Assembly (NCBI RefSeq): GCF_007671685.1
Contig: NZ_VCNL01000002.1
Coordinates: forward strand, 248,001 to 312,000
Origin: Halorubrum salsamenti
GTDB lineage: Archaea > Halobacteriota > Halobacteria > Halobacteriales > Haloferacaceae
Length of the DNA stretch: 64,000 nucleotides
Reading direction: 5' to 3'
The position numbers and the translations under genes are program-made. This document shows positions 44,101-53,738 of this stretch, in pieces. The notes beneath the pieces were generated by a model, which was not told the DNA's origin, did no database searches, and was given only the letters and a program-made list of their open reading frames with translations. Position 1 is the first letter of the stretch. The number at the start of each line of letters is the position of its first letter.

Positions 44101-44778
44101 CGCTCACCTCCGTGGGCGCGACCACGACTCGGGTCGAATTGCGCTGGTCTTCCGACGGGGCACAGGATAGGGATAGATACGGCCCGCGTCTCCACGATTC
44201 TACGTCCCGGTGCGAAATCATCATTTAGCTCAACTGCACCGGCATAAGATCCTATTTAAAATAAATCTCTGCCTCAGCGGCGGTCAGAACTTTCCCCTAG
44301 AAAAGAAACATCCACACACAGCATACAGAGAAAAGACCGTTTTCCTCCTCCTTAGGGGTTCTATCAGAGGATGACGAGAACCCCGCTCCCGCAATCGGAA
44401 CCCATCCGCGTAACGACCGCGCATCGAAAACACGCCTCTCGGACCCGGTTCGCTTGCAACGAAATCTACGTAATCACGGGACGGAAGTTGGTTCTCGAAC
44501 CGCGATCGGCTCCGGTCAGCGACTAACTAAGATTCCGTTGTTCAGACCGTGCCGAATCACGATTCTCACTTGCTATCGATGGTGACACGTCCGCCGTCAG
44601 AGGATCGGGTGTTCTCATCGAAGGTGTCGAACACACACGATTCACTATCGAATCCACCACGCGGCATACTTCCACAGTGACACCGTTCTGGGCTCGCTCC
44701 GTCGCGGCGCGATCAGTCTGACCGCACTGCAATAAAGACGTGTCCGGCGTTCAAGTACGTAGAGCCCAACACGAAACC
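44101..44778. other. Gene-free interval after the integrases
   Basis: About 680 bases without a supported gene. The first part is AT-rich with CCTATTTAAAATAAAT near 44250, which may be a promoter for the second integrase. The rest has short frames only. No tRNA, repeat or insertion-sequence end was recognised. Confidence 0.55.
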
Positions 44779-45132
44779 GTGACTGACGACGCGTTCGCTC
44801 CCGACAATACCGGTGTCCCAACCGTCTCCTGTACCCGGTGTGGCCGCGAGTGGGAGCTTGACCACGAACTGGACGACCTCCACGCCGGGAACCGCGCGGT
44901 CGAACAGTTCGCGCTCGATCACGAACGGCACACCGGTCACTACCCGGACGACGTGACCCCGTGGACCGTTCGGTGCCAGCACTGTCCGGACGGCGAGCAG
45001 TTCCTTTCAGAACGCCCGGCCCGACGCTGGGCGACCACCCACGCACGCCACACGCGCCACACCGTCCAGCTCGAAGGTCCAGACGAAACGGCCGACAGCA
45101 TTTCGCCCGAGAGCAGCGAGTCGCAGCCGTAA
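44779..45132 (+). CDS. Double zinc-finger-like small protein
   Basis: About 117 residues from a GTG at 44779 (an in-frame GTG at 44740 is an alternative; GTTCAAG near 44750 fits a TATA box for 44779). It contains two copies of one unit: CTRCGREW followed by HERHTGH, then CQHCPDGEQ followed by HARHTRH. Each CxxC plus HxxHTxH can bind one zinc. Such units bind nucleic acid or act as adaptors in haloarchaeal elements. I know no function for this one. Confidence 0.65.
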   Translation: MTDDAFAPDNTGVPTVSCTRCGREWELDHELDDLHAGNRAVEQFALDHERHTGHYPDDVTPWTVRCQHCPDGEQFLSERPARRWATTHARHTRHTVQLEGPDETADSISPESSESQP

Positions 45133-45231
45133 ACACCGACAGCAGCATCGCAGGCGAGATAACCGCTTCTCTGCAGACTGCGCTTTCATCACGCGCGAGT
45201 GCCGAATGTGCGACGGGAGAGTGTCTCCCTG

Positions 45232-45879
45232 TCATCCCGGGCCGAGCGCGGCGATATCGGCTCCGACCGCGGCCCGCGCGTCGGCCGGATTCGGTTCGTG
45301 ATCGGCGAGATGCGTCCACTCACACGCTGGCAGCGCGGACAGGTGATCCAGGATCGCCGGGCGATACGGTGCCGCCGCAGCAACACCGTCACCGTCCCCC
45401 CAGATATCGTTAATCACCGTCATCGAATCGATACGGATCTCCACCGTGCCCGGATCACACCGCGAAGCGAGCGCCTCCAGCCCGAGGTGAAGCGCCGCGT
45501 ACTCCGCGGTGTTGTTCTCCGCTCTCGAGCCGACCGGCCGCCCCAACTCCGCAAACGGCTCACCGTCAGCTCGGAGAACAGCGCCCGCACCGGCCGGCCC
45601 GGGATTCCCACGCGAACCCCCATCAACGTACAGCACAACGTCACTCCCGTCAATCTCACGGCGTCGTTCTCCTGTGGACGGCGGATCCCTAGCGAGTATC
45701 TCATCGATCGCCGTTCGAATCTCACCGTCAGTCGTCTCCGGATCAAACAACCCACCGAATCCGGAGACGGCCGCATCGATCGCGTCGATCGCAGCCCGAA
45801 TCTCGTAGTCGTACACTGTGAGCACCTCATCGACCCGACTGGCAAGCGGCGACAGCGTCGCCGTCGGTAAGCGATCCAT
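45232..45879 (-). CDS. rnhA: Ribonuclease HI
   Basis: 215 residues. The N-terminal ~70 residues are an unknown helical extension. The catalytic domain has VLYVDGGSRGNPGPAG with the first Asp, ENNTAEYAALHLGLEAL with Glu, EIRIDSMTVI with the second Asp, and HEPNPADARA with the final acidic residue. It degrades the RNA strand of RNA-DNA hybrids. In an integrated element it may assist replication. Similar haloarchaeal RNase HI proteins are often chromosomal. Confidence 0.9.
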   Translation of the reverse strand: MDRLPTATLSPLASRVDEVLTVYDYEIRAAIDAIDAAVSGFGGLFDPETTDGEIRTAIDEILARDPPSTGERRREIDGSDVVLYVDGGSRGNPGPAGAGAVLRADGEPFAELGRPVGSRAENNTAEYAALHLGLEALASRCDPGTVEIRIDSMTVINDIWGDGDGVAAAAPYRPAILDHLSALPACEWTHLADHEPNPADARAAVGADIAALGPG

Positions 45880-46045
45880 CTTACCTGTCGATCCCCCTCC
45901 ACCGATCTTGCCAGTCCATCCTCACACTCACACTAGGTAGAACGGGGCAAAAACACGCGGGTCCCGACCGTCCAATGCTGAAGTCTGGAATACACACCAG
46001 ACGCGACGCAGAATAACGCGAATCGCCCAACACGAACCGTTACAC

Positions 46046-46594
46046 TCACTCTCTCCCGTATTTCTCGCCGAACGCCGCAAAGTGATCCACGAGGTCTGCC
46101 TGCGCCGCTTCCAGGTCATCGACTGACCCGATGTGTTTGTAGAACACCGTGTTCGAGTCGAACGGATTACTCGCGGTTGAAAGCGACCAGTCGCCCTCTT
46201 GGGTGCGATCAACAATCTCCTGGTCTACGTCTTCGGGAGCGCCTTTGACTTTGTACCCGAAGGCTCGAAGCGCGCCGTCAACGTCCGTGCGATCATACTC
46301 CGTCGGCGGCATCCAATACAGGTGCACATTCAGTCGCTGCGTCCGATCCACCGGGGCACTCGGACCCTCCATTTCGTGGTTGAGGCGGTGGATCGCAAGT
46401 GCCGATCCGGAGTTTTGATTTGTCTTTACGTTGATATTCGTCTCTGAATCGAACAGCTGAGGTTGTTCATCGACCAGTGCCTGATCGAACACGCGGAGCC
46501 GCGCCTCAATTTCGTCTTCGAACTGCGAGATCAACTGAATCGCTTTCAAGTACCGATCCGACTGCAGCCCCTCGGTCAGAAACTCATCGGTCAT
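46046..46594 (-). CDS. Partner protein of the PD-(D/E)XK nuclease, unknown
   Basis: 182 residues, start overlapping the nuclease gene stop by 4 nt (ATGA), so the two are coupled. It begins MTDEFLTEGLQSDRYLKAIQ, then a helical region and a beta-rich middle with RLNVHLYWMPPTEYDR, and VFYKHIGSVDDLEAAQADL near the end. No catalytic motif is recognisable. Operon coupling suggests a regulator, specificity or immunity subunit of the nuclease. Confidence 0.65.
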   Translation of the reverse strand: MTDEFLTEGLQSDRYLKAIQLISQFEDEIEARLRVFDQALVDEQPQLFDSETNINVKTNQNSGSALAIHRLNHEMEGPSAPVDRTQRLNVHLYWMPPTEYDRTDVDGALRAFGYKVKGAPEDVDQEIVDRTQEGDWSLSTASNPFDSNTVFYKHIGSVDDLEAAQADLVDHFAAFGEKYGRE

Positions 46595-47667
46595 ACGCTG
46601 ACTCTCGCCCGGAGATACGTTAACTGTTCGTCAAGTGTACCCGAGACGGCGATCGGCCGCACCGTCTCAACAACACCTGCGGGATCGACCATTCTCTCGA
46701 TCATCGGTTGCGGTTGGAAGCCTGCGACGTACTGTTCGATTGCCGCACAGAAGAGATACGCGTTGGCCGCCCAGTGGTCGTCAACGATATCCCCTCGCCG
46801 TAGTACCGACCGAACCGCTGCCGCGATATCCAGCCAGTACAGGACAGTAATCGGACCCGGGTCGTCCCACTTAACCTCCCGTCTCCCGTCCGCTGACGCC
46901 TCAATAGGCGGTGACACGATTGTCTCAAGACGCCCACGCTGCCGCTTCGGTAACAGCAGCACGTGGTCCCACTGCACATCGTCGAAATGTCGTTCGATGA
47001 GGGATGCCGTCTCCGGAGTTTTCCGATAGTTCTCGTCGCCGAGCTTCACCTCGATCGACACACCGTACTCGGGATGCCGGACCAAAATATCCGCTTGACG
47101 CCACCCGCCGTTCTGTTTCGGGAGCTGAACCTCACGGCGCACCTCGTCAGGCGGCGCTTCGATCGACTCATCAAATAACTCACTGACCAGCGCCGCAGAC
47201 GGTTGCAGTAGCTGCGCGAGCCACTGCGACCAGTCTAATTCACCGTTCGGTCGTAACGGCCCTCTGAACCCTTGTGAACCCGAGATATCCGCGGCAAGTG
47301 GATCCGTTTCGAACGGTGCGTCCGATGCCGCCCACAACTCGTTCGACCGGTCGAGTAACTCACCGACTTCAACTGCTGTCTGGTGACCCGTCGCAGTGAA
47401 TGTCTCCCACCACGGATCCAAGTCACCCCACCACTGAGTCACTCCACCTGGATTCGTCACCTGCAACGCGGCACTGCACACCACTGACGACGCCGGTTCC
47501 TCACCCGTCTGCGTCAGTGCGTCGATAGCCTCCCACTCTCGTTCCGTGTCACGCAGCACTCGCTGCCGATCGGAGCCGTACGCACTTACACCGCTCCCGG
47601 CGTCCAGATACGCGTCAACCCACGGATCGAGGCGCGCCCAGTCATCCGGTTCCACGTCAACAGTCAC
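46591..47667 (-). CDS. PD-(D/E)XK-type nuclease-like protein
   Basis: 358 residues from a GTG at 47667, with TTATATAA (47688-47697) about 25 bases upstream. Around residues 180-215 there is a typical PD-(D/E)XK core: REVQLPKQNGGWRQADILV followed by GVSIEVKLGD, where Asp, Glu and Lys form the D-x(n)-ExK pattern. Flanking parts are helical and unrecognised. It could be a restriction-like or other defence nuclease. It diverges from a methyltransferase remnant, which hints at a restriction-modification unit, but no specificity is provable. Confidence 0.6.
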   Translation of the reverse strand: MTVDVEPDDWARLDPWVDAYLDAGSGVSAYGSDRQRVLRDTEREWEAIDALTQTGEEPASSVVCSAALQVTNPGGVTQWWGDLDPWWETFTATGHQTAVEVGELLDRSNELWAASDAPFETDPLAADISGSQGFRGPLRPNGELDWSQWLAQLLQPSAALVSELFDESIEAPPDEVRREVQLPKQNGGWRQADILVRHPEYGVSIEVKLGDENYRKTPETASLIERHFDDVQWDHVLLLPKRQRGRLETIVSPPIEASADGRREVKWDDPGPITVLYWLDIAAAVRSVLRRGDIVDDHWAANAYLFCAAIEQYVAGFQPQPMIERMVDPAGVVETVRPIAVSGTLDEQLTYLRARVSV

Positions 47668-48105
47668 GCCCAGACCGACTCACCTAAATTATATAACTGC
47701 TTGGCAGGCGACCACGCCGATACACCGACGAACGCCACACTGTGCACACTTCTTATTCGAACCTTGCACATGCTCGGGCGGACAGATGCCACATGAGAGC
47801 GAGAGGATCCGGTGGCGAGTGTGTTCGTCGGGTCATGAGTGCTGGAACATGGAATGTACAGAACTCGGTACTGGGTCGCCGGCACACATTACGAGGTAAG
47901 CGGGTTACAGCGGAATTTGCTGGGACTGAAGCTGCGGAATTCAATTTTTTGCGGTGTACTTCGCTCGGACCGGGGTGGCCGGAAATCACTTCGTACACGC
48001 GTTTTCACGTCGATCCGCCACGGCACCGTGGGTTTCCCGGTATCCCGGTGAGAGTTCTAAGGCAAGTCTTCAAAAGTCGGTGGTTCAAGCTAAGTAGTTA
48101 GGGAA
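47668..48105. other. Divergent gap between nuclease and methyltransferase
   Basis: 438 bases. It holds the nuclease promoter (TTATATAA at 47688-47697) and, near its right end, a weak GGTTCAAGC element before the methyltransferase ATG. No gene or RNA was recognised in between. Confidence 0.5.
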
Positions 48106-50374
48106 ATGCCAGACCGCATTTCCACGACGGCGTTCACGAGAACCGATTCATCGACGCATTACGCGTCTCCAGCACCCGCTCAGTTCGATTCGACGGTCGG
48201 AGTTACAGGTCCGCGCGCGCCGATCAGCACGACTCCGCCGGAACTCGACGAGGGCAGTCCGGACGACCCGATACCGCCCCTGGAGGTTCATGCCGACATC
48301 GAGGCGCTCGAAGAGACGCTTACGGACGCGGCGGAGTCGTTCGCGGAGGCGTTCACCGCAGATGCGTCTGCGGAGCTCCGTTCACGAGCCGAGACGTGGG
48401 CTGTTGAGCGTGACTTCGACGACGACGTCATGAAGACGCCCGTTACGGAACAGGCTGCGCTCGCTGTCCTGTTGCGAGCGACGTTGTATGAGCCTAATCA
48501 CGACGAAGAGTTGCCGCTTGAGAACGCAGAGGAGGCGTTTCGCGCGGCTGCGTCGAACACGACGAACTCGGCACCGGGCTGGTGTGTCCTCGATGACGTC
48601 GCGTGGCTCGCCGCCGACGCGGCACTCGCCCCAGTGATTCGCGCACGACACACGCTCCAGGAGTCAACGTGCCCGTCCGAAGACCTCGGACGGCTGTACG
48701 CCGCTATCGTCACGAGTACCGATCGGCAAACGCTCAGCCAGTTCCGCGCCCCTCGATGGGCTGGCCGCGCCATGCGGGTCTGGGCTGGCGGCGACGGCGA
48801 TACCGTGCTTGACGCCGGCATCGGGCCGGTGCGTTGTCCACACCGTTACACCCCTCGTGGCAGGTCTGCGACGAACCCGCCGAAGTCATCGGGATCGACC
48901 GGAGCCCGCTGTCCGTGCTCCTCGGAACGACAGCGTTAGCGCTCACCAACCACACACCGTACTGCGAGGTGACTACCTTGACACCGAAGCTGACGACCTG
49001 CCGGTGAGCGTCGATGGAATGGTGTGTAACCCGCCGTACGCGCACATTCGCCTGTTGACGGAGCCGGAGAAAACGCAGTGGAACGATCAAGCGGAAGCGG
49101 AAGCCGGCGCTGACATCAGCAAGCAGTCGCCGCTGTACGTCTACTTCATGATTCACGCAGCGGAATTCCTCGATGACGGTGACAGAGCGGCGTTTCTGGT
49201 TCCGCAAGCGTTCCTCGGGACGCAGTACGGAATCGCACTCAAGCGGTTCCTGAAGCAGAACTTCGACATCAACGCGCTGATTCGAGTGGATCCTGACGGG
49301 GGCTCGCTGTTCGCCGACGCGGACACGGCAGCCGTGTTCGTGTTACTCGAAGCGGACGGTGATCCGGCCCCTGGAAGCAAAACTCGGTTCGTCACCGTCG
49401 ATGATCGAGACTTCACTTCGGTTCGAGCTGCGATGTGTAGCACGGCCACCGGGGTAACGGACTGGGGCGAAGTCACCACCGTCGCGCAGGCGGCGCTCAA
49501 TCCGGAACTCAACTGGCAGGCGCAGTTCGATCCGGTCGGCATTGACACGGGCCACCTCCCATCGCTATCGAAGCTCGGGGCGGTTCACGTGGCACCCCCA
49601 GCCGGGGAAGCCGGTGCGTTCTGCTTGACCGCAGGTACTGTCGAGCAGTACGGAATCAGCACGCAGCACCTGTCACGCGTAGCCCGTCACCCGGAAGACG
49701 TGCCAGGGTACGAGGTGCGGGAGGCCGACTGGGTAACGGCGCGCGAGGCCGGTACGGAAGTGTGGCTTCTTGACCCTGAGGACCTCCCCGTGCTCCCCGC
49801 CAGCAACGAGGCGTTCATCGAACAGTACGACGACGGAACCCTCACGGGAGACGCCGTCGATACTCCGCACGACAACCTCCTACGGTACCTGCGAGACAAC
49901 AGCCGAGAGTACGATCTATCCAATAGCTCATGCACGGAGCGACAGCACTGGTTCCGGCCGTCGAGACACGCTCCGGCGCCGATCCTGTTGACGAACGCCA
50001 GCCAGGACCAGTTGCGGTTCATCGTGAACGAAGCCGCGCTTCGAGTCGTGAATAACTTCTACGAGGTCGAACTCGGACTGACAGGCGCTGAGCGAAACGC
50101 CGTGCTCGCGTACTTGAACAGCGGTGTCATGGGAGACGTGCTTCGACGATACGGTCGCATCCGAAGCGGCGGGATGATGAAAATCAGCGTCAGGGCTGCC
50201 GAACAACTCCCGGTCATCGACCCGTCACGCCTGCCCGAAAACCTCGTCCAGAGCCTCGCCGACGCGTTCGACTCCCTACGTGGAACCGATCGAAGCAGCG
50301 ACTCACACGACCAGATCATCGACACCATCGACACGCTGGTTCACCGGGCCATCGAAGAAATGCGGCCGGCGTAA
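48106..50374 (+). pseudogene. N6-adenine DNA methyltransferase, broken by two frameshifts
   Basis: Read through, the product would be about 756 residues. The first frame runs from the ATG at 48106 to the AdoMet-binding region TVLDAGIG near 48830. The frame then shifts by one base: ALSTPLHPSWQV and EVIGIDRSPLSVLLG are read in the next frame (about 48838-48950). A second one-base shift near 48955 restores homology as HTVLRGDYLDTEAD and the catalytic NPPY in GMVCNPPYAHIRL (near 49027). The remainder to 50374 is intact and ends like a target-recognition region (NSGVMGDVLRRYG and IRSGGMMKISVRAAEQLPV). Both shifts equal one lost base. It is either a true pseudogene or two sequencing errors. Eco57I/type IIG-like or PglX-like relatives are possible. 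Confidence 0.8.
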
Positions 50375-50711
50375 CTAACTGTACGCGACAAATCCCACTC
50401 CCGGTGCTCAAATTAGTGACGAAGGCTTAGGTCCTGTCGGTATAGGAGGACTTTCAGGGCGGATCTTACTGCGTCTCTCGATGTGCGTTGCGAAGGGAAC
50501 GGACACCAATCGACACTTCCTGAGGAACGCACGCGGGACCGCCAGACCCTGAATCAGGAGCGGTGGCTGCCAGCATGACCATATTGCGTTTTATGATTGT
50601 AACAGTTGAGACTCATGACTCTATTCTGGGATGGGCTTTCCTTGGTGTGATATAAATGAGTGACCAGATTTTATATGAACTTTAAGTGAATAGAGTAACG
50701 AATTGTTCTTT
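50375..50711. other. Gap before the MNT gene
   Basis: About 335 bases, no gene. The right part is AT-rich and contains ACTTTAAG at 50681-50688, about 27 bases before the GTG at 50712, a good promoter candidate for the toxin-antitoxin pair. Confidence 0.55.
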
Positions 50712-51404
50712 GTGAAAACTGAACCGAACACTGATACTGGCGCTGGCGCGAGCATCTTGCTTGATATTCCCGCGCAAGAGACGGGTCTGTTTAAAAGCCA
50801 GGCCGTTCACGATGTGCTTTCTTTCTTATCTCGATATCACGAAGATGAGTTCTCTATCACGGAATTGGCTGACGCGGTGGACTACTCTCGCCCAACGATC
50901 ACAAAGGCGGTTGACACGCTCGTCGCTAACGACCTTGTCACCGATCGACGGGACGGGAACGCCCGATTAACCCAGATCAACCGGGGACGGTTGTCTCGCC
51001 CCGGCGACCCGTTACTCGAAATTCCTCAAGCCGAGTTTCACGCGCCAGTCCGCACTGCTCTCGAACAAGTACGTGACCAGTTAGACGGCGTCATCGGCGT
51101 CGTTCTGTACGGGAGTGTTGCGCGCGGGACCGCCGACCGGCGGAGTGACATTGACCTCTGGGTGCTCGTGACAGAAGACCGCATGGCGAATCAGCGAACC
51201 GCGAACACAATTCGGCAAGACCTCGAAGCACAAGAGTTCGACACGGGTCGCTACGCGTACGAGATCGACGTCGAAGCCCTGCCAGCCATTCCGAACTACA
51301 CTGAGAACCTCCAAGAGATACTCAGCGACGGCATTGTCCTCCACGACACGGATAAGTTCGAAACAGTTCGAGGGATGGTGTTCCATGGTGACCTCGATGA
51401 GTAG
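50712..51404 (+). CDS. MNT nucleotidyltransferase with winged helix (antitoxin-like)
   Basis: About 230 residues from a GTG at 50712 (a TTG at 50703 is less likely). The N-terminal winged helix (FSITELADAVDYSRPTITKAV) may bind DNA for autoregulation. The nucleotidyltransferase domain has GSVARGTADRRSDIDLWVLV, with the GSx(10)DxD pattern, and a third acidic site in YEIDVEAL. MNT proteins AMPylate and silence their HEPN partner. The next gene fits that partner, and the coding regions overlap. Confidence 0.85.
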   Translation: MKTEPNTDTGAGASILLDIPAQETGLFKSQAVHDVLSFLSRYHEDEFSITELADAVDYSRPTITKAVDTLVANDLVTDRRDGNARLTQINRGRLSRPGDPLLEIPQAEFHAPVRTALEQVRDQLDGVIGVVLYGSVARGTADRRSDIDLWVLVTEDRMANQRTANTIRQDLEAQEFDTGRYAYEIDVEALPAIPNYTENLQEILSDGIVLHDTDKFETVRGMVFHGDLDE

Positions 51405-51912
51405 AGACGCTGACCCACAGGCCATCACGGACGCGCTTGCAGCGGCGATCGATGCGTTCAACGAAGAAGGATACGGCATCCCCACGCGTGAGGACGAGAT
51501 CGATTCAGACGCCGAGTGGAAAACCCAATTGACGAAAGCGTGCCGGTTGTTGGCCGCTATCGAACACATTTCTAGGCAAGGGTTCTACACCGCTGCGATT
51601 GAGTTGTGCTTCGGTGCGACCGAACGGTCCGTCGAAGCCTACGCGCTCGCCGAAGGCGGGGACGAGCTCAATGACTTCCACGATCATACCACGTGCTACG
51701 ACCGAGCGACCGAACTCGGCTTGCTCTCTGACACGACCACGCGAGAGCTCCGGCGACTGTACGATACCAACCGCACCGATAGTTACTACGGCGGCCGCCG
51801 ACCCACAGAACAACAAGCAGAAACGATGCAACAACTCGCTGAGAGCGTCCACGAGTACGTTACAAACCAAATCAGAGAAGGCGGTGTTTGCGTCTGCAAC
51901 AATATCGACTAA
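51385..51912 (+). CDS. HEPN-like protein (toxin-like partner of MNT)
   Basis: About 175 residues from the ATG at 51385; an ATG at 51397 overlapping the MNT stop is an alternative. A four-helix all-alpha protein: AEWKTQLTKACRLLAAIEHI, AAIELCFGATERSVEAYA, TCYDRATELGLL and then LYDTNRTDSYYGG. The last matches the place of the HEPN RxxxxxH motif but has Tyr instead of His, so its RNase centre may be altered. The operon with an MNT gene supports a toxin-antitoxin pair. Confidence 0.7.
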   Translation: MVTSMSRDADPQAITDALAAAIDAFNEEGYGIPTREDEIDSDAEWKTQLTKACRLLAAIEHISRQGFYTAAIELCFGATERSVEAYALAEGGDELNDFHDHTTCYDRATELGLLSDTTTRELRRLYDTNRTDSYYGGRRPTEQQAETMQQLAESVHEYVTNQIREGGVCVCNNID

Positions 51913-51929
51913 CAATCTCGCACCAGAAT

Positions 51930-52838
51930 TCACTGTACTTTCACAAGCTGTGTCGCCAGTGATTCGAGTTCGTCCACTTCATCGATAGCAGCAAGCCACC
52001 GGTCCGGAAGGGTAGATGCTCCAAATCGCGCACCTGCGACTGCACCCGCAATCGCTCCGATCGTATCGGAATCTCCGCCACGACTCACCGCCGTCGCAAT
52101 CGCTTCTTCGGCGCTCTCCGCGAATAGTCCGTCATGGAGCGCCGTCTGTAGCGAATATACGACGTACCCTGACGTTTCCAACGCGGCAGGCGTGTCGCCA
52201 CGAGCGAGTGGTTCGAGCGCCGCTACGAGCTCGCCAGGCGCGTCTGCACTGATGTAGTCAAGCGCGTCCTGCAACGGCGTGTCTGCACCTTCAAGAAGGC
52301 CTGCCACCGTGAGATTCAGGACCGCACAGCCGTCCATACACCGCGGGTCGGCGTGCGTGATCTGCGATGACTGCCGACTGATTTCGGCGAGTCGGCCCCA
52401 GTCGGTGGCGTAGGGGACGGCGAGCGGCGCACACCGCATCACACTCCCATTCCCTGCGTTCTGCCCTTCTCGGCTCTGCTCCCACACGTGCTGTCCCGCC
52501 TCGTCCCACGCGTCGCCATGCTTGAGACGGTCGAGCGACCGCCTCGTCATCCCTCCAATGTCGAACGGACCGCTATCGAACCACGCGACGAACCGCTCAG
52601 CAACGTCCGCTGGATCGAACCCTTGCTGTTCGACGAGGCTTCGCGCGATGCACAGCGCCTGCTCGGTGTCGTCCGTGATCGTCCCGGCGGGCTGATTCCA
52701 CGTCCCGTGCCCGATCATCTCGTCAAGCCGCCCGTGTTCACGCTGGATCGCGGGCGCAGACTGGAATTCGACCGGTCGGCCAAGCGCATCCCCACACGCC
52801 AACCCGAGCATGACTCCACGGGCACGATCCGGATTCAT
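51930..52838 (-). CDS. ADP-ribosylglycohydrolase
   Basis: 302 residues from the ATG at 52838. It has the family opening RARGVMLGLACGDALGRPVE, the metal-binding GTITDDTEQAL and the C-terminal RGGDSDTIGAIAGAVAGA, which together bind two Mg ions. It removes ADP-ribose from proteins or nucleic acids. On a mobile island it could reverse a host or viral ADP-ribosylation, but no ADP-ribosyltransferase is visible nearby. It ends tail-to-tail with the HEPN-like gene. Confidence 0.93.
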   Translation of the reverse strand: MNPDRARGVMLGLACGDALGRPVEFQSAPAIQREHGRLDEMIGHGTWNQPAGTITDDTEQALCIARSLVEQQGFDPADVAERFVAWFDSGPFDIGGMTRRSLDRLKHGDAWDEAGQHVWEQSREGQNAGNGSVMRCAPLAVPYATDWGRLAEISRQSSQITHADPRCMDGCAVLNLTVAGLLEGADTPLQDALDYISADAPGELVAALEPLARGDTPAALETSGYVVYSLQTALHDGLFAESAEEAIATAVSRGGDSDTIGAIAGAVAGARFGASTLPDRWLAAIDEVDELESLATQLVKVQ

Positions 52839-52881
52839 ACACAACTCAACGATGACGTCCGAGAAAAGTGTAGGGTGGTCG

Positions 52882-53151
52882 TCACTCGTCGGGTTTCGAT
52901 CCGGTACGGAGATTCTCCCGGTACGCGGCCCACGCTTGATACATCTCCACTCGTTCCGCCTCCGTCATCGTCTCGTGTTCGTCCGCATCGTAGAACGGGA
53001 GCTCCTCTTTTTCCGGCATTGCCATCACCTGTCTGAGCGGATAGAGTTGCTCGTAGTAGTTCTCTAACACCCAGTCTTCGCCGTGCTCGTCGACGGCTTT
53101 CTGGATGTACGGGGCAGCTTCCGGATACTCGTCAGCGAGCGTCTCAGTCAT
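52882..53151 (-). CDS. Small acidic protein, unknown
   Basis: 89 residues, all helical and strongly acidic: YPEAAPYIQKAVDEHGEDWV and EMYQAWAAYRENLRTGSK. It lies 43 bases upstream of the ADP-ribosylglycohydrolase gene on the same strand and could be co-transcribed. No motif is recognised. It may be a genuine small orphan of the element. Confidence 0.55.
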   Translation of the reverse strand: MTETLADEYPEAAPYIQKAVDEHGEDWVLENYYEQLYPLRQVMAMPEKEELPFYDADEHETMTEAERVEMYQAWAAYRENLRTGSKPDE

Positions 53152-53207
53152 TAGGAGTCACGTTGTTGGTAGGGTATCTGGTTCGTGCGTCGCTTCCTCA
53201 ACTTCCG

Positions 53208-53738
53208 TTACCCGGACTCAGCCCCGTCGTCGCCGTCGGTGACTTGCTGTAGGGCGCGTTCACACTGCCCCCGTTGTTCACGCGCGGTCGCCCAGTCACC
53301 GAGATCGACGCGTACCTCGTCGATCGACCGCTCACTCGTCTCCGTAACGGCGACGGCATCGACTGCGGCAGGTGACCCAGCGTCGTATCGCTCCTCGTAC
53401 TCAACGATCCGCGCCGTTAGATCCTGTATACGGTCCCGTAGCTCCGCATCGGAGTTAGTCGCCGCCAGTTCATTGACGCGCCGCCAGTCGAAATACGCGT
53501 CATTCCGTGCGTACGTGACTTGCGGTCCGTCGTGACGGGTGACGATCCGTAACTCGGTGAACCAAGTCAGGAACTTCCGTGCGGTCTCCGGATCACAGTC
53601 GGCGGCATCAGCGATCGCTTCCACCGATGTCGGCTCACGAGCCTGTAGGATCGTACCGTAGACGCGTTGTTCAACGTCGTCACTGGCGACGGCATCCTCA
53701 AACGGTGGCGGCCCATCGGAACCGCTTGGATCGGGCAC
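53208..53738 (-). CDS. Winged-helix protein (haloarchaeal DUF7342-like)
   Basis: 176 residues from a GTG at 53738. Winged-helix part: EQRVYGTILQAREPTSVEAI and CDPETARKFLTWFTELRIV, followed by VTYARNDAYFDWRRVNEL and a coiled-coil, DAELRDRIQDLTARIVEYEE. This resembles the small haloarchaeal winged-helix DUF7342 family (recalled). It is a likely DNA-binding regulator of nearby genes. Confidence 0.7.
   Translation of the reverse strand: MPDPSGSDGPPPFEDAVASDDVEQRVYGTILQAREPTSVEAIADAADCDPETARKFLTWFTELRIVTRHDGPQVTYARNDAYFDWRRVNELAATNSDAELRDRIQDLTARIVEYEERYDAGSPAAVDAVAVTETSERSIDEVRVDLGDWATAREQRGQCERALQQVTDGDDGAESG

Noticed and set aside
45199-45870. Plus-strand frame opposite RNase HI
   Set aside because: Basic, motif-free shadow of a gene with all catalytic residues.
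48106-50374. BREX-type PglX
   Set aside because: No other BREX gene is visible and the gene is broken; kept as a general N6-adenine methyltransferase.
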